Below, piece after piece: positions 33,001 through 45,000 of a DNA stretch of 64,000 nucleotides. Below the pieces are notes generated by a model. That model did not search any database and was not told where the DNA came from. It saw nothing but the letters and a program-made list of their open reading frames with translations. The number at the start of each line of letters is the position of its first letter. Position 1 is the first letter of the stretch. Source of the DNA: Helicoverpa zea (lineage: Eukaryota > Arthropoda > Insecta > Lepidoptera > Noctuidae). The translations under genes and the position numbers were made by a program. Location of the stretch: contig NC_061470.1 in assembly GCF_022581195.2 (NCBI RefSeq), positions 8,308,001 to 8,372,000 of the forward strand, read 5' to 3'.

Positions 33001-36000
33001 CTAAAAACAGAAACCGGTCTTCAATCAGCTTGTAATTAAGTTGTTTTTTTTACATAAAAGTGATTTATTATTGACGACACCATAATTTCTTTCACGTTTC
33101 CATTGTCATGTCTTGAAATATTTATGAGAAGAGATGTTTTATTTGTTCACAGAATAACAAACATGTAGAGACTTTGGACGATGGGCAATTACGAGCGTTG
33201 TTGGACGAGGCTATCACATACAAATGTCCTAAAGACCGAGAGGGTAAAAGCAGTCTATTTAAGGTAAGTGCTAAAAATACTTTGTACACCACAGTATGCT
33301 TGCTTACTTGCAGGTTTCATGAATTGTAGTGTTAGTTGCGTTAACTAAAACAGGGAAACGCCGTGTTTCCTATTTTTGATAAATAAGGATACTGTTACGG
33401 AATGGTCGGCATGACGGACCTTCCGCTATTGTAATCAGTGACTGTAAATGAAAAAGCGAGGCTAGAGACACCTGTTTAAGAAATTGACCTGTTTAAAATA
33501 TACAGCTTATATTTTTGACAGTCAAACTTTACGTAGGATGTCGATAGTGGGATTGAAACTAATCCATCAGTTAAGATAGAGGGTTGATCAACTATACTCT
33601 ATAAGATTTGGCTAAACGTGAGAACAACTTTTTGTAGCCCTTTAGAATAGAATAGAATAGAATAGATCTTTATTTGCATAGAAAATAGGTACATGATACA
33701 GTTGTTCTACATAGTGATTTAGTGCTCCTTATATTTTCTACCTTTAATAGGCATGCAAACAGTTTAAGTAGGTAATCAACATACATTTAGGCAATAATCA
33801 TGATAGTATTAATACATTCGTCTACAGATTGCATGCGTTTAAAAATGTCAATATAAAATTAAATGAAAAAAAATAAAAAATATATGTCAAAATAAAAAAC
33901 AGATACAGAGTTAATGTCAAGATTAATTAACTGTTACATTTACAATTATTATAAATTTAAAGAATACATTATTATTTCAAATTAGCTGAGGTTCTTGTCA
34001 GTCAAAAAATCGCAAATTGAATAATAACATTTATTAATTAATAAGTCTAACAATTTCTTTTTAAACAGTACAATAGTTTCTGTTTTTAACCTATCCGGTA
34101 TTTTGTTAAATATTGTTGGGCCCATACATAAAAGACTTTTCCTTAATAAGGCAGTATCATATCTAATAACATGTAACTTGTTTTTATATTGTTTCCTTAT
34201 TGGCCTAGTGCTGTTATCAGATACTTTAATAAATAGGTGCATATTAGATTTTACAAAAACTGCAGTTTCAAAGATAAATAATGATGGAAATGTTAGTATC
34301 TTTAGGGACTTAAACATAGGTACGCAGCTGTCTGTTACTTTTAAATTACACATTGCCCTTAAACAGCGTTTCTGAGATTTGAACACCTGCTCTCTCAGGC
34401 TACAATTTCCCCAAAATATGATGCCAAATCTTAGTACCGATGCGACCAAACCGTGATATGCTGTCAACCTTGTAGTCATGCTCACTTTTTTGGCTAGATT
34501 AAGTAATATATACGCTGCAACGCTTAGTTTATTGCATATGTTTTCTGCATGTGGCTTCCAAGTTAATTGGCTGTCTATAATTATGCCTAAGAATTTTGCA
34601 ACTGTTACTTGGTCAACTTTTTGTTCGTTATATTCTAATTGTAACATGTCCGGTAGTATTCGTTGATAAAAATGCATGACATTAGTTTTAGATATATTTA
34701 TTAATAGATTGTTTTGGTCAAGCCAGTGTATAATGTCCCTTAAAGCACTATTTATGTCATGTTCATAAGTATTTTTGTTTATACATTTAATCAAGGCGGT
34801 GCTATCGTCAGCAAACAAAACCATAGGATGTTCAATGTGGCGTGGCAAGTCATTAATGTATATCAAAAATAATAATGGTCCCAGCACACTACCCTGTGGT
34901 ACGCCATACCTAATAATTCTCTCTTTGGACAAATATTTATTTTCACGCTTTGATTTCAAGCATATTTTAGAGATTTCTGTGTGCTGCTTACGGTTGCTGA
35001 GATAGGATTTTAAAAGTTTGAGTACGTTTCCTCGTATTCCTATTGCGCTAAGTTTATTAATTAAGGTTTCGTGATCAACACAGTCAAAAGCCCTCGTCAT
35101 ATCCGTAAAGATTGCGCATGTTGGTACTTTTTTATCTACATTTTGCATTATGACATTTAATAGGTCGTAAACCGCTATATTTATACCTTTGTTTTTTCGG
35201 AAACCCTTTTGCTCTGCACTTAGAATATTATATTTTGATAAAAAAGCATTTAATGAATTGTAGATAATTTTTTCGAAAACCTTAGAAAAAATTGGTATAA
35301 GTGCAATTGGCCTATAGTTTGCGATATCTTTCTTATCGTTTTTTTTTAAAAGCGGCTTTACAATGACTGTTTTCAAGCTATCCGGAAATACACCAGAGCT
35401 TATACATAAATTAAGTATGTGACTTAAATGTACTGCGATGTCCTCCGATACAAATTTAATAACCTTTGTAGCTATATTATCATATCCAGTACTATTTTTA
35501 TTTTTTAAAGATTGTATTGCTCTCATAATGTCTTGTGGTGATACTGGATGCATAAAAATTGAATTTGGGTTATTTGTCAATTTTATCATATTATTAGTGT
35601 TCGGGGTGGTCGTCATATTGTTTTGAGTTTGGTCAATAAAATAATCATTAAATGCGTCGGCAATGTCAGTCGGATTAGTAATGTCGGTATTTTTATATCT
35701 AATTTGCGAAATGGGTTCGGTAATTCGGTGTTTATTATTTATAACTTGCCAAGCGGCTTTGGATTTATTACTCGAGGTTTCAATAAAATAATTATTTTGT
35801 GCTTTTTGCGTTAACTTGATAATTTTCCGAAATCTGCGTGAGTAGTTTCTAAAAATGTTTTTATTGGAATTCGATGGTTCAAGTCTATATCTCCATAATA
35901 AATGTCTTTGCTTTCTACTGCATATTCGAATGCCATTTGAAACCCATTGAACCGTTTTATTTGTTCTGACTGTTATCAATTTATGTGGAAAGCAAAGATC

Positions 36001-39000
36001 GTATAACCAGCGAAACTGTTCTAAAAAATGATCGTAAGCTTCATTAGCATTATCTGTTTGGTAGATGTCCGTAAAAAAGAGGCATTTCAGGTATTTTTTA
36101 AATCTAGTCATGTTTTCAACGGATAGATCTCGTTTTTTTATTCGCCAAGACTTAAGCCTATACGACTTTACTACTGTAACTTTTAATAGCTGAGCAGTGT
36201 GGTCGGACAATGCAAAGTCTAATACTTCTGACATACATTTCAATTGAGAACTGCGTGCAAAGTTATCTAGGCAAGTATTGCTGCTGAGTCTGGTTGGTTG
36301 TCGTAGCTCTAATTTAAGGTTGTAGCCCAGTAGAAAGCATTCAAAGTCCAGCGTCAAGTTATTTCTTTTTAGCGTGTCTATATTGAAGTCCCCACACATT
36401 ACTATTTTCTTATCAGATTTGCTACACAGGCTTTTCAATACAATATCTAACTTTTCATAAAATACACTTAAATTACTCAATTTTGGTGGCCTATAAATGC
36501 ATACAATTATTAAATTATGATTCGTCAGCTCTAGGCCACAACATTCAATAACATTAGGTATTGAATGACGTGAAATTCCCGAGAGCTCCTTGAATTCAAA
36601 ACCGTTTTTAATAAAAATACATGACCCCCCTCGTTTCTGAGACGGCCTTGAATAAATTGCTCCTAACTTGTAATTTGTAAAATTCAATAGTTTTTCATGT
36701 CCGGCCATAACAAAGTGTTCTGTGATACAAATTATATCTACGTCCTTTTTTTTCTTAGATAATTCTTGAATGTGAACAGCAAGCATGTCAGATTTATTTA
36801 ATAATCCAGCAATGTTCTGATGAAGAATATTTATACTATTATAGACGAAAAAAATCACTATTTTCAGACGAGTCAATAACATCAGAGTTAATTGGATAGT
36901 TTTTTAGACCAATAAGCAAGCGCTCGTAGATACTTTGAAAGATGCGTTTCGTGCCCTGTTTATTCACTTTGCCTGTATTATATGAATACATGTCTAAAGT
37001 GAGATCCCGGTTTGTGTCAAAGAAGTAAGCGTATTTATTGGTATCTATATCTAAGCAAAGTAAATTATTAAATGTTTCTACACGACAATTTTGTATAAGA
37101 CCTCCTGTTACATACGTGGGACAACATATGATCACATTTGTGTGAGTAATTGTTTTCAGCGATTCTCTAGTAAATTTGACCAGTTCCATGTAGTTTCCAG
37201 CGCTTTTAAAATCCTTTTCTCCAATCATAATTATGCAGTAGTCGTCTATGGAAAGATTTTTGACTTTGTTAGTTATATTTGTCATCATTTCTCTTAATCC
37301 AATACCTGGTGATACGTAATGGCAATATTCAAACTGTTCTCGAAATGTATTTTCTATATTTTCTAAGGCGTCTAAGTAATTACAGTTGCTAATTATATGT
37401 AGTTTTCGCTTTATTACTTTTTTTGCTTTCTGAAAACCACTTAGGTGCATTTCTTTATTTGCTTCTCTCTTTTTATCATTATTATTGTTGACACACTTAG
37501 TCGTAAGCAATTGTTTAGGTGGAGTAGTATATATTTGTTTCTTTTTCTTCTTTCCTACTTCGTTTCTCGAAGGCGATGGCGATTTTATAGGGGATTCCGG
37601 ACGGTTATATGGAGTACTACTGTTTGTTTGACTTTCTTTATTGTGCTTAATTATTTTGCTGTCTAGAAATTTATTTGGTGTTTCGTCTTTGTTCGTTTGT
37701 GTTTCTTTATTTTGCTTCATAATAACGTAATCAACACATGAATTATAACATTCTTCATGTGATAGACAAGTTGAAATGTTACTTTGCAGCAAAGATTTAT
37801 TTTTGCGTGATGGTGTCATGCTTTTTTTCGCAGGCGTTAAGCATACTTTTTTGTATGTGTTGAGTTTCTTTAGCATATCTTGTATGTCACATTTTAGACG
37901 ATAGTTTTCATTATTTAAATTTTCTATCTCCTGATGGGCGCTCTGTAATTGAATCTTGAGATTTTTATTTTGTTCTTTAATGTCACTAGAAACTATGTCA
38001 CTGTTATCATGCAGGCTATCTGGAATACTCATCATTGTAGTGTCGAACATATGTTTATCATCTGTTAAGATAGTCAAATCTGTTAGTGAACTTGTCCTTC
38101 GTACATTACGATAAGTTATGTTTTCGTTCCCAGAATCCATGGTTAATTTTTACGTTTAGCGTCCTCTATCGAAACTATATTAATTCTAAATTCCGTTTAA
38201 AAACATTCACAAAAAGTGCTTCCGCCCGTGAGATTTGATCCTGCACTTTTCGCCGCACGATGTAAGTCGCTGTGCCGCTAGGCTACGGTAACATTAGTAG
38301 CCTAGTTGAAATGAGGTGTTAGATGGTTCATGTGCAGTTTTTAAATTAAACAAAACGGTTGGGAATGAGTCATCTCAAAGGAATTTTTTCCATTAACTAG
38401 CACTTGTCACTTGACACTTTTAAACGTTTTTTGTTTCTTTCCGTCGTGTTTTTAGTCACTATTTTTGTTTGAATTTTATTGAGAATCGTGCATCATCGCA
38501 CCATAAATAGTTTATATTTGACAAATACACAGCCTATGCTGAAGATCACTGTTAGTTTAAGATTAGTTGTAAAAATTGTACATACGGTTTTTAATTGTTT
38601 ATAACTTCACTTGTTGTTAATGTTCCATGTGGATAACAATGTCACACGTGTATTGGAGTGTCCTTTCACTATTTCACTTATTTTTGTCACTAAAAAACTA
38701 CTTGTTTATTTATAAGAAATTTTTAATTACGGAGCTGTTGTTTGTATGGACGGCAGCGCCATCTAGTCCTTTGAGCTATCGAATTGCTGCCTTCAGAGGG
38801 GCAAAGTTAAACTACTATAATAATGTTCTGGCATATAGCAGAATCAGAAAACGGAACTTACTTTGCCATCTTGTATAATTAATATATGAGACTATTCAAG
38901 AAACAAACTATGATACTATGAGACTTATCTCCCCACTCAGACACATTTAAATGATTACTCAAGTCACTCCTTAGTGACGGAATGTCATACAAATCCTTCA

Positions 39001-42000
39001 CTAAGGAATGGCTTAAGTAACCATTAAATGTATCTGAGTGGGGAGGTATATTTGTCGTGAACTGTAATAACAAAAAGAAATGATGTGTGTCAGGAATTGC
39101 TGGAAGAAGTGGAACAGGACGAGCAAGCGTGCGAGGCGGCGGCGCGGACGCTGAGCGGGTGCAGGGGCGCTCGACGCGGGGGCCGCGGGCGGCGCGCGCT
39201 GCCCCACTCCAACTCGCTGCAGGACCTGGTGGCAGCACTGGCCGCCGAGCCCGCGCCGCGACGCCACCATGTGCGCCACCACCCGCCCGCGCCCGCGCCA
39301 AGCAACGTGTCCGCGCGGGCCATACACGGCGGCAGCCTGCCCTCCGGCGTCGATACCTGTGAGTATTACTACCGATCTATATGTATGTAAGTTGTCCAAT
39401 GTCTCTTCTGTGCCTGCGCATACGCTTGTGTATAGCTGTCCTGCGCAGCTGCCTGTTGTTGAGCAGCTGTAGTCGAAAATCTGCCTACATAACATTTTCA
39501 TTAAGCTGACAGCGGCATTTTCATTAAACGATGCCGCGAGCGAAGGAGCTCAGTAGTTTTTTTGCTAACAAAGAGTAAATACTCTGAAATAGGTTAAACG
39601 TCATAATTCGTATTTACTGTAAATTGCTATGCAACGGTAGGAGCGACACGTGTTCCCAGTCATCGGTGACTTGCCTAGCTTTTGAATCATCTATGACTCT
39701 TCAATTTCTTGTTTCCTGTTTTTTATGTTGACGTGAGCTACTCATAATATATTTAAGTCTAAATATTAATTGGACTTTGCTAGGATGAGACAGTAATAGT
39801 TCACAGTAGAGAGTAAATGCACATTCGAACTTTGAAGAAAGCCTTTTTATATCATCATCTCCCGAGCCCTTTCCCAACTATGTTGGGGTTGGCGTCCGAT
39901 CCAACCGGATGCGGCTGAGTACCACGGTTTTACAAGGAGCGACTGCGTATCTGACCTCCACAACCCAGTAACCCAGGCAAATGCTATGAGGTACCTATAA
40001 TGTACCTATAATCCGGCTATGAGTTACCTATAATTCAAATGTTCCATATCGTATTTGTAGCGTCGTTGCTGAGCGAGGAGCCGGCTCGCGGCGCGGGCTA
40101 CCTGGCCACGGTGCGCTGCGTCAACCCGCCGCCGCTCGCCGAGCGCCGCGTGTCCGCCAGCGATGCCAACACACCTGCTGAAATGGAGCTACTCAATAGG
40201 TAAGTGTGACTGGTCTTCTTTGACGGCCATTTTGACAAACTGTCGCCTTGTCATACAGTTGCCAGGTGTCAGTGGCAAGGGTACTACTAGGTTCCTGTCT
40301 GTGAGTTAAATGGTCCTGTGTAATTTCTTTTTCTGAAGACTACATAGGTATTGTATGTCTCATAATTTTCAGCAGCGGTTAAACCCTAGAGAATTGTATG
40401 TGGTACCTCAACAAAAAAAAAGTAATTATCTATACTAATATTATAAAGCTGAAGAGTTTGTTTGTTTGAACGCGCTAATTTCAGGAACTGCTAGTCCGAT
40501 TTGAATAATTCTTTCGGTGTTAGATAGCCCATTTATCGAGGAAGGCTATAGGCTACTTTTTATCCGGGTTCGTGCAGAGGTTCCCACGGGATGCGGGTGA
40601 AACCGCTGGCAGAAGCTAGTGTACATATATAACTTTTTCCAAAAACATGAGCTTAGATTTCGGAACACATAAATAAATTACATACTTAACATTTCTCAGA
40701 CGATTCTCCTTTGTAAATCGTCAATGTAAAGTGCGTCCATGACCTGCCACATGCGCTTGTCCACAGAAGAAGTAAGCCGATGTTCCCGATGACGTACACT
40801 GCGCGCGCGACGCTGGAGATCGGCAGCGGCAGCGTGTGCTCGGGCCGCGCGGTCACCACCACCACCGCGTCCAACCAGGTGCGTACCCCGCCGTCCCACA
40901 GGCCAGGCCCTCAAGCCATGCTCCTGAAAGCCTTGCGCCCCGGCAGACCCAGCGGTGGTGGCCAGTCTGATGACTCACTCCCAACTAATGCTACAACTAA
41001 ACCGCGCGGCCCGAAACAACTCACGCTAAATAACAAACAGGACATTCATAACAGCAAATCAAGTCAAGTCACCAAAGGTTTGACAAAAGAGAAAAAGGAG
41101 AAAATTCCGGAAGATAATTCGCAGCTATGGGCTTACAATGTCGACAATTGGTATAAGACCTTACCGACTAACACCGAACCTCTGTTTAATCCGAAATTAT
41201 TCGACAAACATAAACAGAATACTTGCCCTAAAGCAGTCGATGTTCCAACTAAATCTAAAACAATTGAGACTGACGTGGAAAGCAATTTTGTGTCACCTAT
41301 GAATACAACTTTAACTGACCATGATAGAGTTGGACAATATACACCAATAAAAAATGCAAATGATGAGTTTTATGAAGGGAGGGTTGAAGAAAACTTCGTA
41401 CATGACTATAACGAATGTGATATTAGATTAAGAAGAGAATATAGACAAAAAGTAGGTGATAGGTTAGTAAAACCGTCTCTATCAGACATTAATCCAAAGA
41501 ACGTGAGGCGTATGACCATAGGTCGACCCCCACCGAATAATCCATACGCTTCTTTTAAAGAAGCTAATCTTGAAGATAATACTGTTAAAGTTAATAAAGA
41601 GAAGAATACTGCTAACATATCTACGACTCAAATTGATGGTGGATTCAATTCTAACACAAATGATGTCGATAGTAAAATAAATATTACTACAGACGATGTG
41701 CCTCCGTCAACTTCCAAGCAATTGTTAGATATATCTAAGGAAGGCTGTGATTCATCTGATGAAGAAGAAGATATTACATGGCTCACAAAACCAGTAACAT
41801 CTGAAAATGAAAAGAGTACAGGCTTTGAAGTCGAAATGCAAGATGTCTCATCTAGTTCACAACGTTGTCTAAAACTAGATGAGTTGATTGAGTTCTTTCC
41901 TGAATATGTCGCAAAACATCAAAAGCTATTGGAATCCATAGGAAGTAATAGAGACGATAACTTTAATGTCACAACTCGTGAACATAAAGAAGAAACTACC

Positions 42001-45000
42001 CAATCTGTTGATGTGACAGAAAGTCTAACAGGTAATTTAAGTTCTGATATAGAACTATCTACTGTAGAAAAGTGTTCAGAACAATGTAGTGAAGAAGATA
42101 ATAAAATAGAGGTTCACATAACTATACCAGGAGAAGAAGCTACCACGAAGAATGATCGTATTATCCTAGCTCAGCTTCCTAACAATGCTTATATTTTTTT
42201 AACATTACCTAAGCCTTTAGTTTCACCACTTAATACAAATGTTAACACTCCCGTCCAGTTGTTCGAAATTGAAAATAGTAATGATGTTAATAATTCTGTG
42301 TCCACAAGTAACAATAAACCGAAAGTTGTAAAGAAGAAAAAACAAAAGACGTCCCCAGAACACCCCGTCAGCACTGACTCGAAGAAAACTGCACTCGATA
42401 AAAATGTCCTTAAAGTACTATTGTTTGAAAGTCTTTTTAAAAACAATGTTAGTGAGAATTTGTCGCACACTGCGGGGGTGTCAGCTATCGCCGACAAAGA
42501 GGTAGGACTCCCACTGCAGTTACAGTTCTCTCCAAACTTAATGGCGGCTTGCAACTAACGTCTGAGAACAAGTGGCTCTTACCCCTCGCATCCACCGGCA
42601 GCCCACTGATATCTAAAAATGGTTTCTGCGCAGACTCTCGGGATGTTGCGAGCCGCCATTAGTTTGGCATGAACAATACAAATATTTAGCAGAGCTCTGA
42701 TTCGCTTAGGTTCCACTAATGCGTATTTGTTTCTGCAGGTCGATTCCGCTATATCGTTTAGTTGCATCACAACACCGGAGGTTGTGTCCAGTTGCAACAC
42801 GACATCGTCTACGGCGCAGTCGGCGGTCGCCGTCGATCCTAAGGTGACATTACATAGTCCCGATCGGTGTTCATTTCGCTTTTCTTGTTTTCAATGCACC
42901 ATTTCCAGGCTTGTTGAACATTTATTTGCTAATTAATGTTTTGATTTCTAATCATTTCATCCCTTCACAGCATTAATTTATTAATTTTCGATCCATGCCT
43001 GTAATTGTCGTGTAGTTTTTAGTTTTTAATGGTACAATGGGCTATATTTTTGTATATAATAAAATAATAAGCGACAGGTGACCGGGCAATCGCGGTGTGA
43101 CAAACGTGCGGGCCATGGGACGACCCCGCAAACCCGCATGTTACTAGCGCCATCTTAGTCCTGCATGAGTCTGCAATTCTGCATTATGCTATAGATATAG
43201 AGTAGAGCCTCGTTAAAAATTTTGTTGTCAAATGATAAAAGAAAAGAGAATGAATACTAGCAAGGCAATACAGGACTGAAAACTAGTAATAGTAAGAGTT
43301 GGTTTGATTTATTTTTACCATAATTGGTTGCATAATGAAAAGTCATTTTTGGTACATGATGCCACATCGATAAAAATTGTCATGTCGACCTGCTAAGTGC
43401 TCCACCAGCACTAAAGAGTGCTAATAGTTTAATACTTTAATACGGCACTGGTACAGGTGCTTGGTAAAATATATTTTACTAGCTGTTACCCGCGACTTCG
43501 TCTGGGCAATATAGAATTTCCAATTTTCCAATTTCGTTTATTTAATCGTTCATTGCTGAACCCCCGTAGGTGATAGCGTGATAATATATAGCCTATATGT
43601 TGAACCGGCCCCCAGGTAATAGTCATGCAAAATTTGATTTAAATCCATGCAGTACTTTTTGAGTTTATCCAGGACAAACATACAGACATACAGACAAAAA
43701 TTCTAAAAACTACATATTTGGGTTCAGAATTGATTATGGATCACCCCCCAAGTATTCTTTAAAAAAAATATTCAATGTACAGTTTTGATTTTTTTATCAT
43801 TTTATTATATGTATAGATAATTGCCTGGAAGTAACACACTGTGCACTTTTTGATCTACCCTACCACTATCGAATCTCTATGGCTTTAAGGTTGGCTGTAA
43901 GAGAACCCAATTCTGGGTTAAGCTCGCCGTTGTATATAAACTGTCTTGATTCTTTATATATGTTCGTTGTTAAGTGTGCAATAGTGAAGAAATAAATAAA
44001 CAAATAATAGCTAGTCCAACAGACATAGTATTTCCATATCTATCATCACTCTTTTTCTAAAGTTCTTATTTCTTCTGTGCCTATGTAGTAGGATATTGGT
44101 ACTAATTCATTTTACTACCGTGTGGGTATATTAACATGACTTGGTTTTAGGAACATTGACCTAATTTGCATTTTGTTCATGAAGCAGCCATGGTAAGACA
44201 CTCCATAAACATACTTACAATTTACCTAAGCATTGTACTTCTTTTGTGTACGTTGTGGGAGTGATAGTAATGTATGTCCGTGTGCAGCCCCGCAGCGTCA
44301 TCTCGAGCAGTTTCAACGGGCTGCCGCTGTCGCGACCCAGCTACGGCTCCACCGGCAACTCCGCTACAGACGACTACAAGGTTTTATTCACATACGTACA
44401 GAACATTGTTATCTAGCTTTAATTGATATACATTTTAACATACTTGAATAAAAAATATTCTTAACTTTGTTGTTCCAGAAGTCTCTAGATGAAAACGGCA
44501 ACTCAGTACAAGGATTCAGTTCACCTCTTTCGGGATCTAGTCAACACAAAAAACCTCGGAGGAAAAAGTCTTCAAAGAACGAGACAGTTATCGACTGCCA
44601 ACAGATCGACGGCTACCAAGGAGACAAGGACGTCAACGAGCTGCTCCGGTTCATCGAATCGAACGCGGACAACGGACGCGGCGCCAAGCTCGGCCGCGTC
44701 AAGCACAAGGACGACTCGGACGACAAGAGCGGCAAGAAGCGCTCCACCGAGCGTCGCAAGGACAAGGAGAACAAGCTCAAGCGAGCCTCCTCGCTCGAGG
44801 AGCTGTCCCGCACCAACATCGACGACCTCACCGACGCCGCGCCCGACTCCGCCGAGCGCCGCGAGCCCGCCAAGCCCGAGCGCCGCTCCTGGGGCGACGA
44901 CGCGCTCTACGACCCCGACGCCGTCGCCGAGACCGACTTCCAGACCGTCACCAAGAAGCGCAAGCCGCGGCGCCGCGCCGACGAGCCGCCGCGCCGCGCC

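Larger units (their letters stand above)
24237..33152. other. 8.9-kb first intron with several insertions
   Basis: Mostly AT-rich sequence with no gene. It carries a MITE (25360-25544), a possible alternative terminal exon (27856-28005), a giant palindrome (28574-29683) and a hAT relic (31441-32172). Two patches stand out by base composition: about 27180-27300 and about 30960-31110 are CpG-dense. The second includes a perfect CRE-type TGACGTCA at 31069-31076. These could be enhancers or alternative promoters; the sequence alone does not decide. Confidence 0.6.
33641..38300 (-). mobile_element. Near full-length CR1-type LINE in intron 2
   Basis: An antisense insertion in intron 2 of the gene at 24075. 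Order on the minus strand: 5' region with a tRNA-like block (38290-38222), ORF1 (38140-36839), ORF2 (36882-33982, overlapping ORF1 by 44 bases in another frame), a ~340-bp 3' UTR, then a tail of TCTAT units (33641-33665). Both frames are open. The 5' border is not clear and may extend towards 38880. No target duplication was found, which is common for CR1. This copy is structurally able to encode its whole machinery. Confidence 0.88.
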
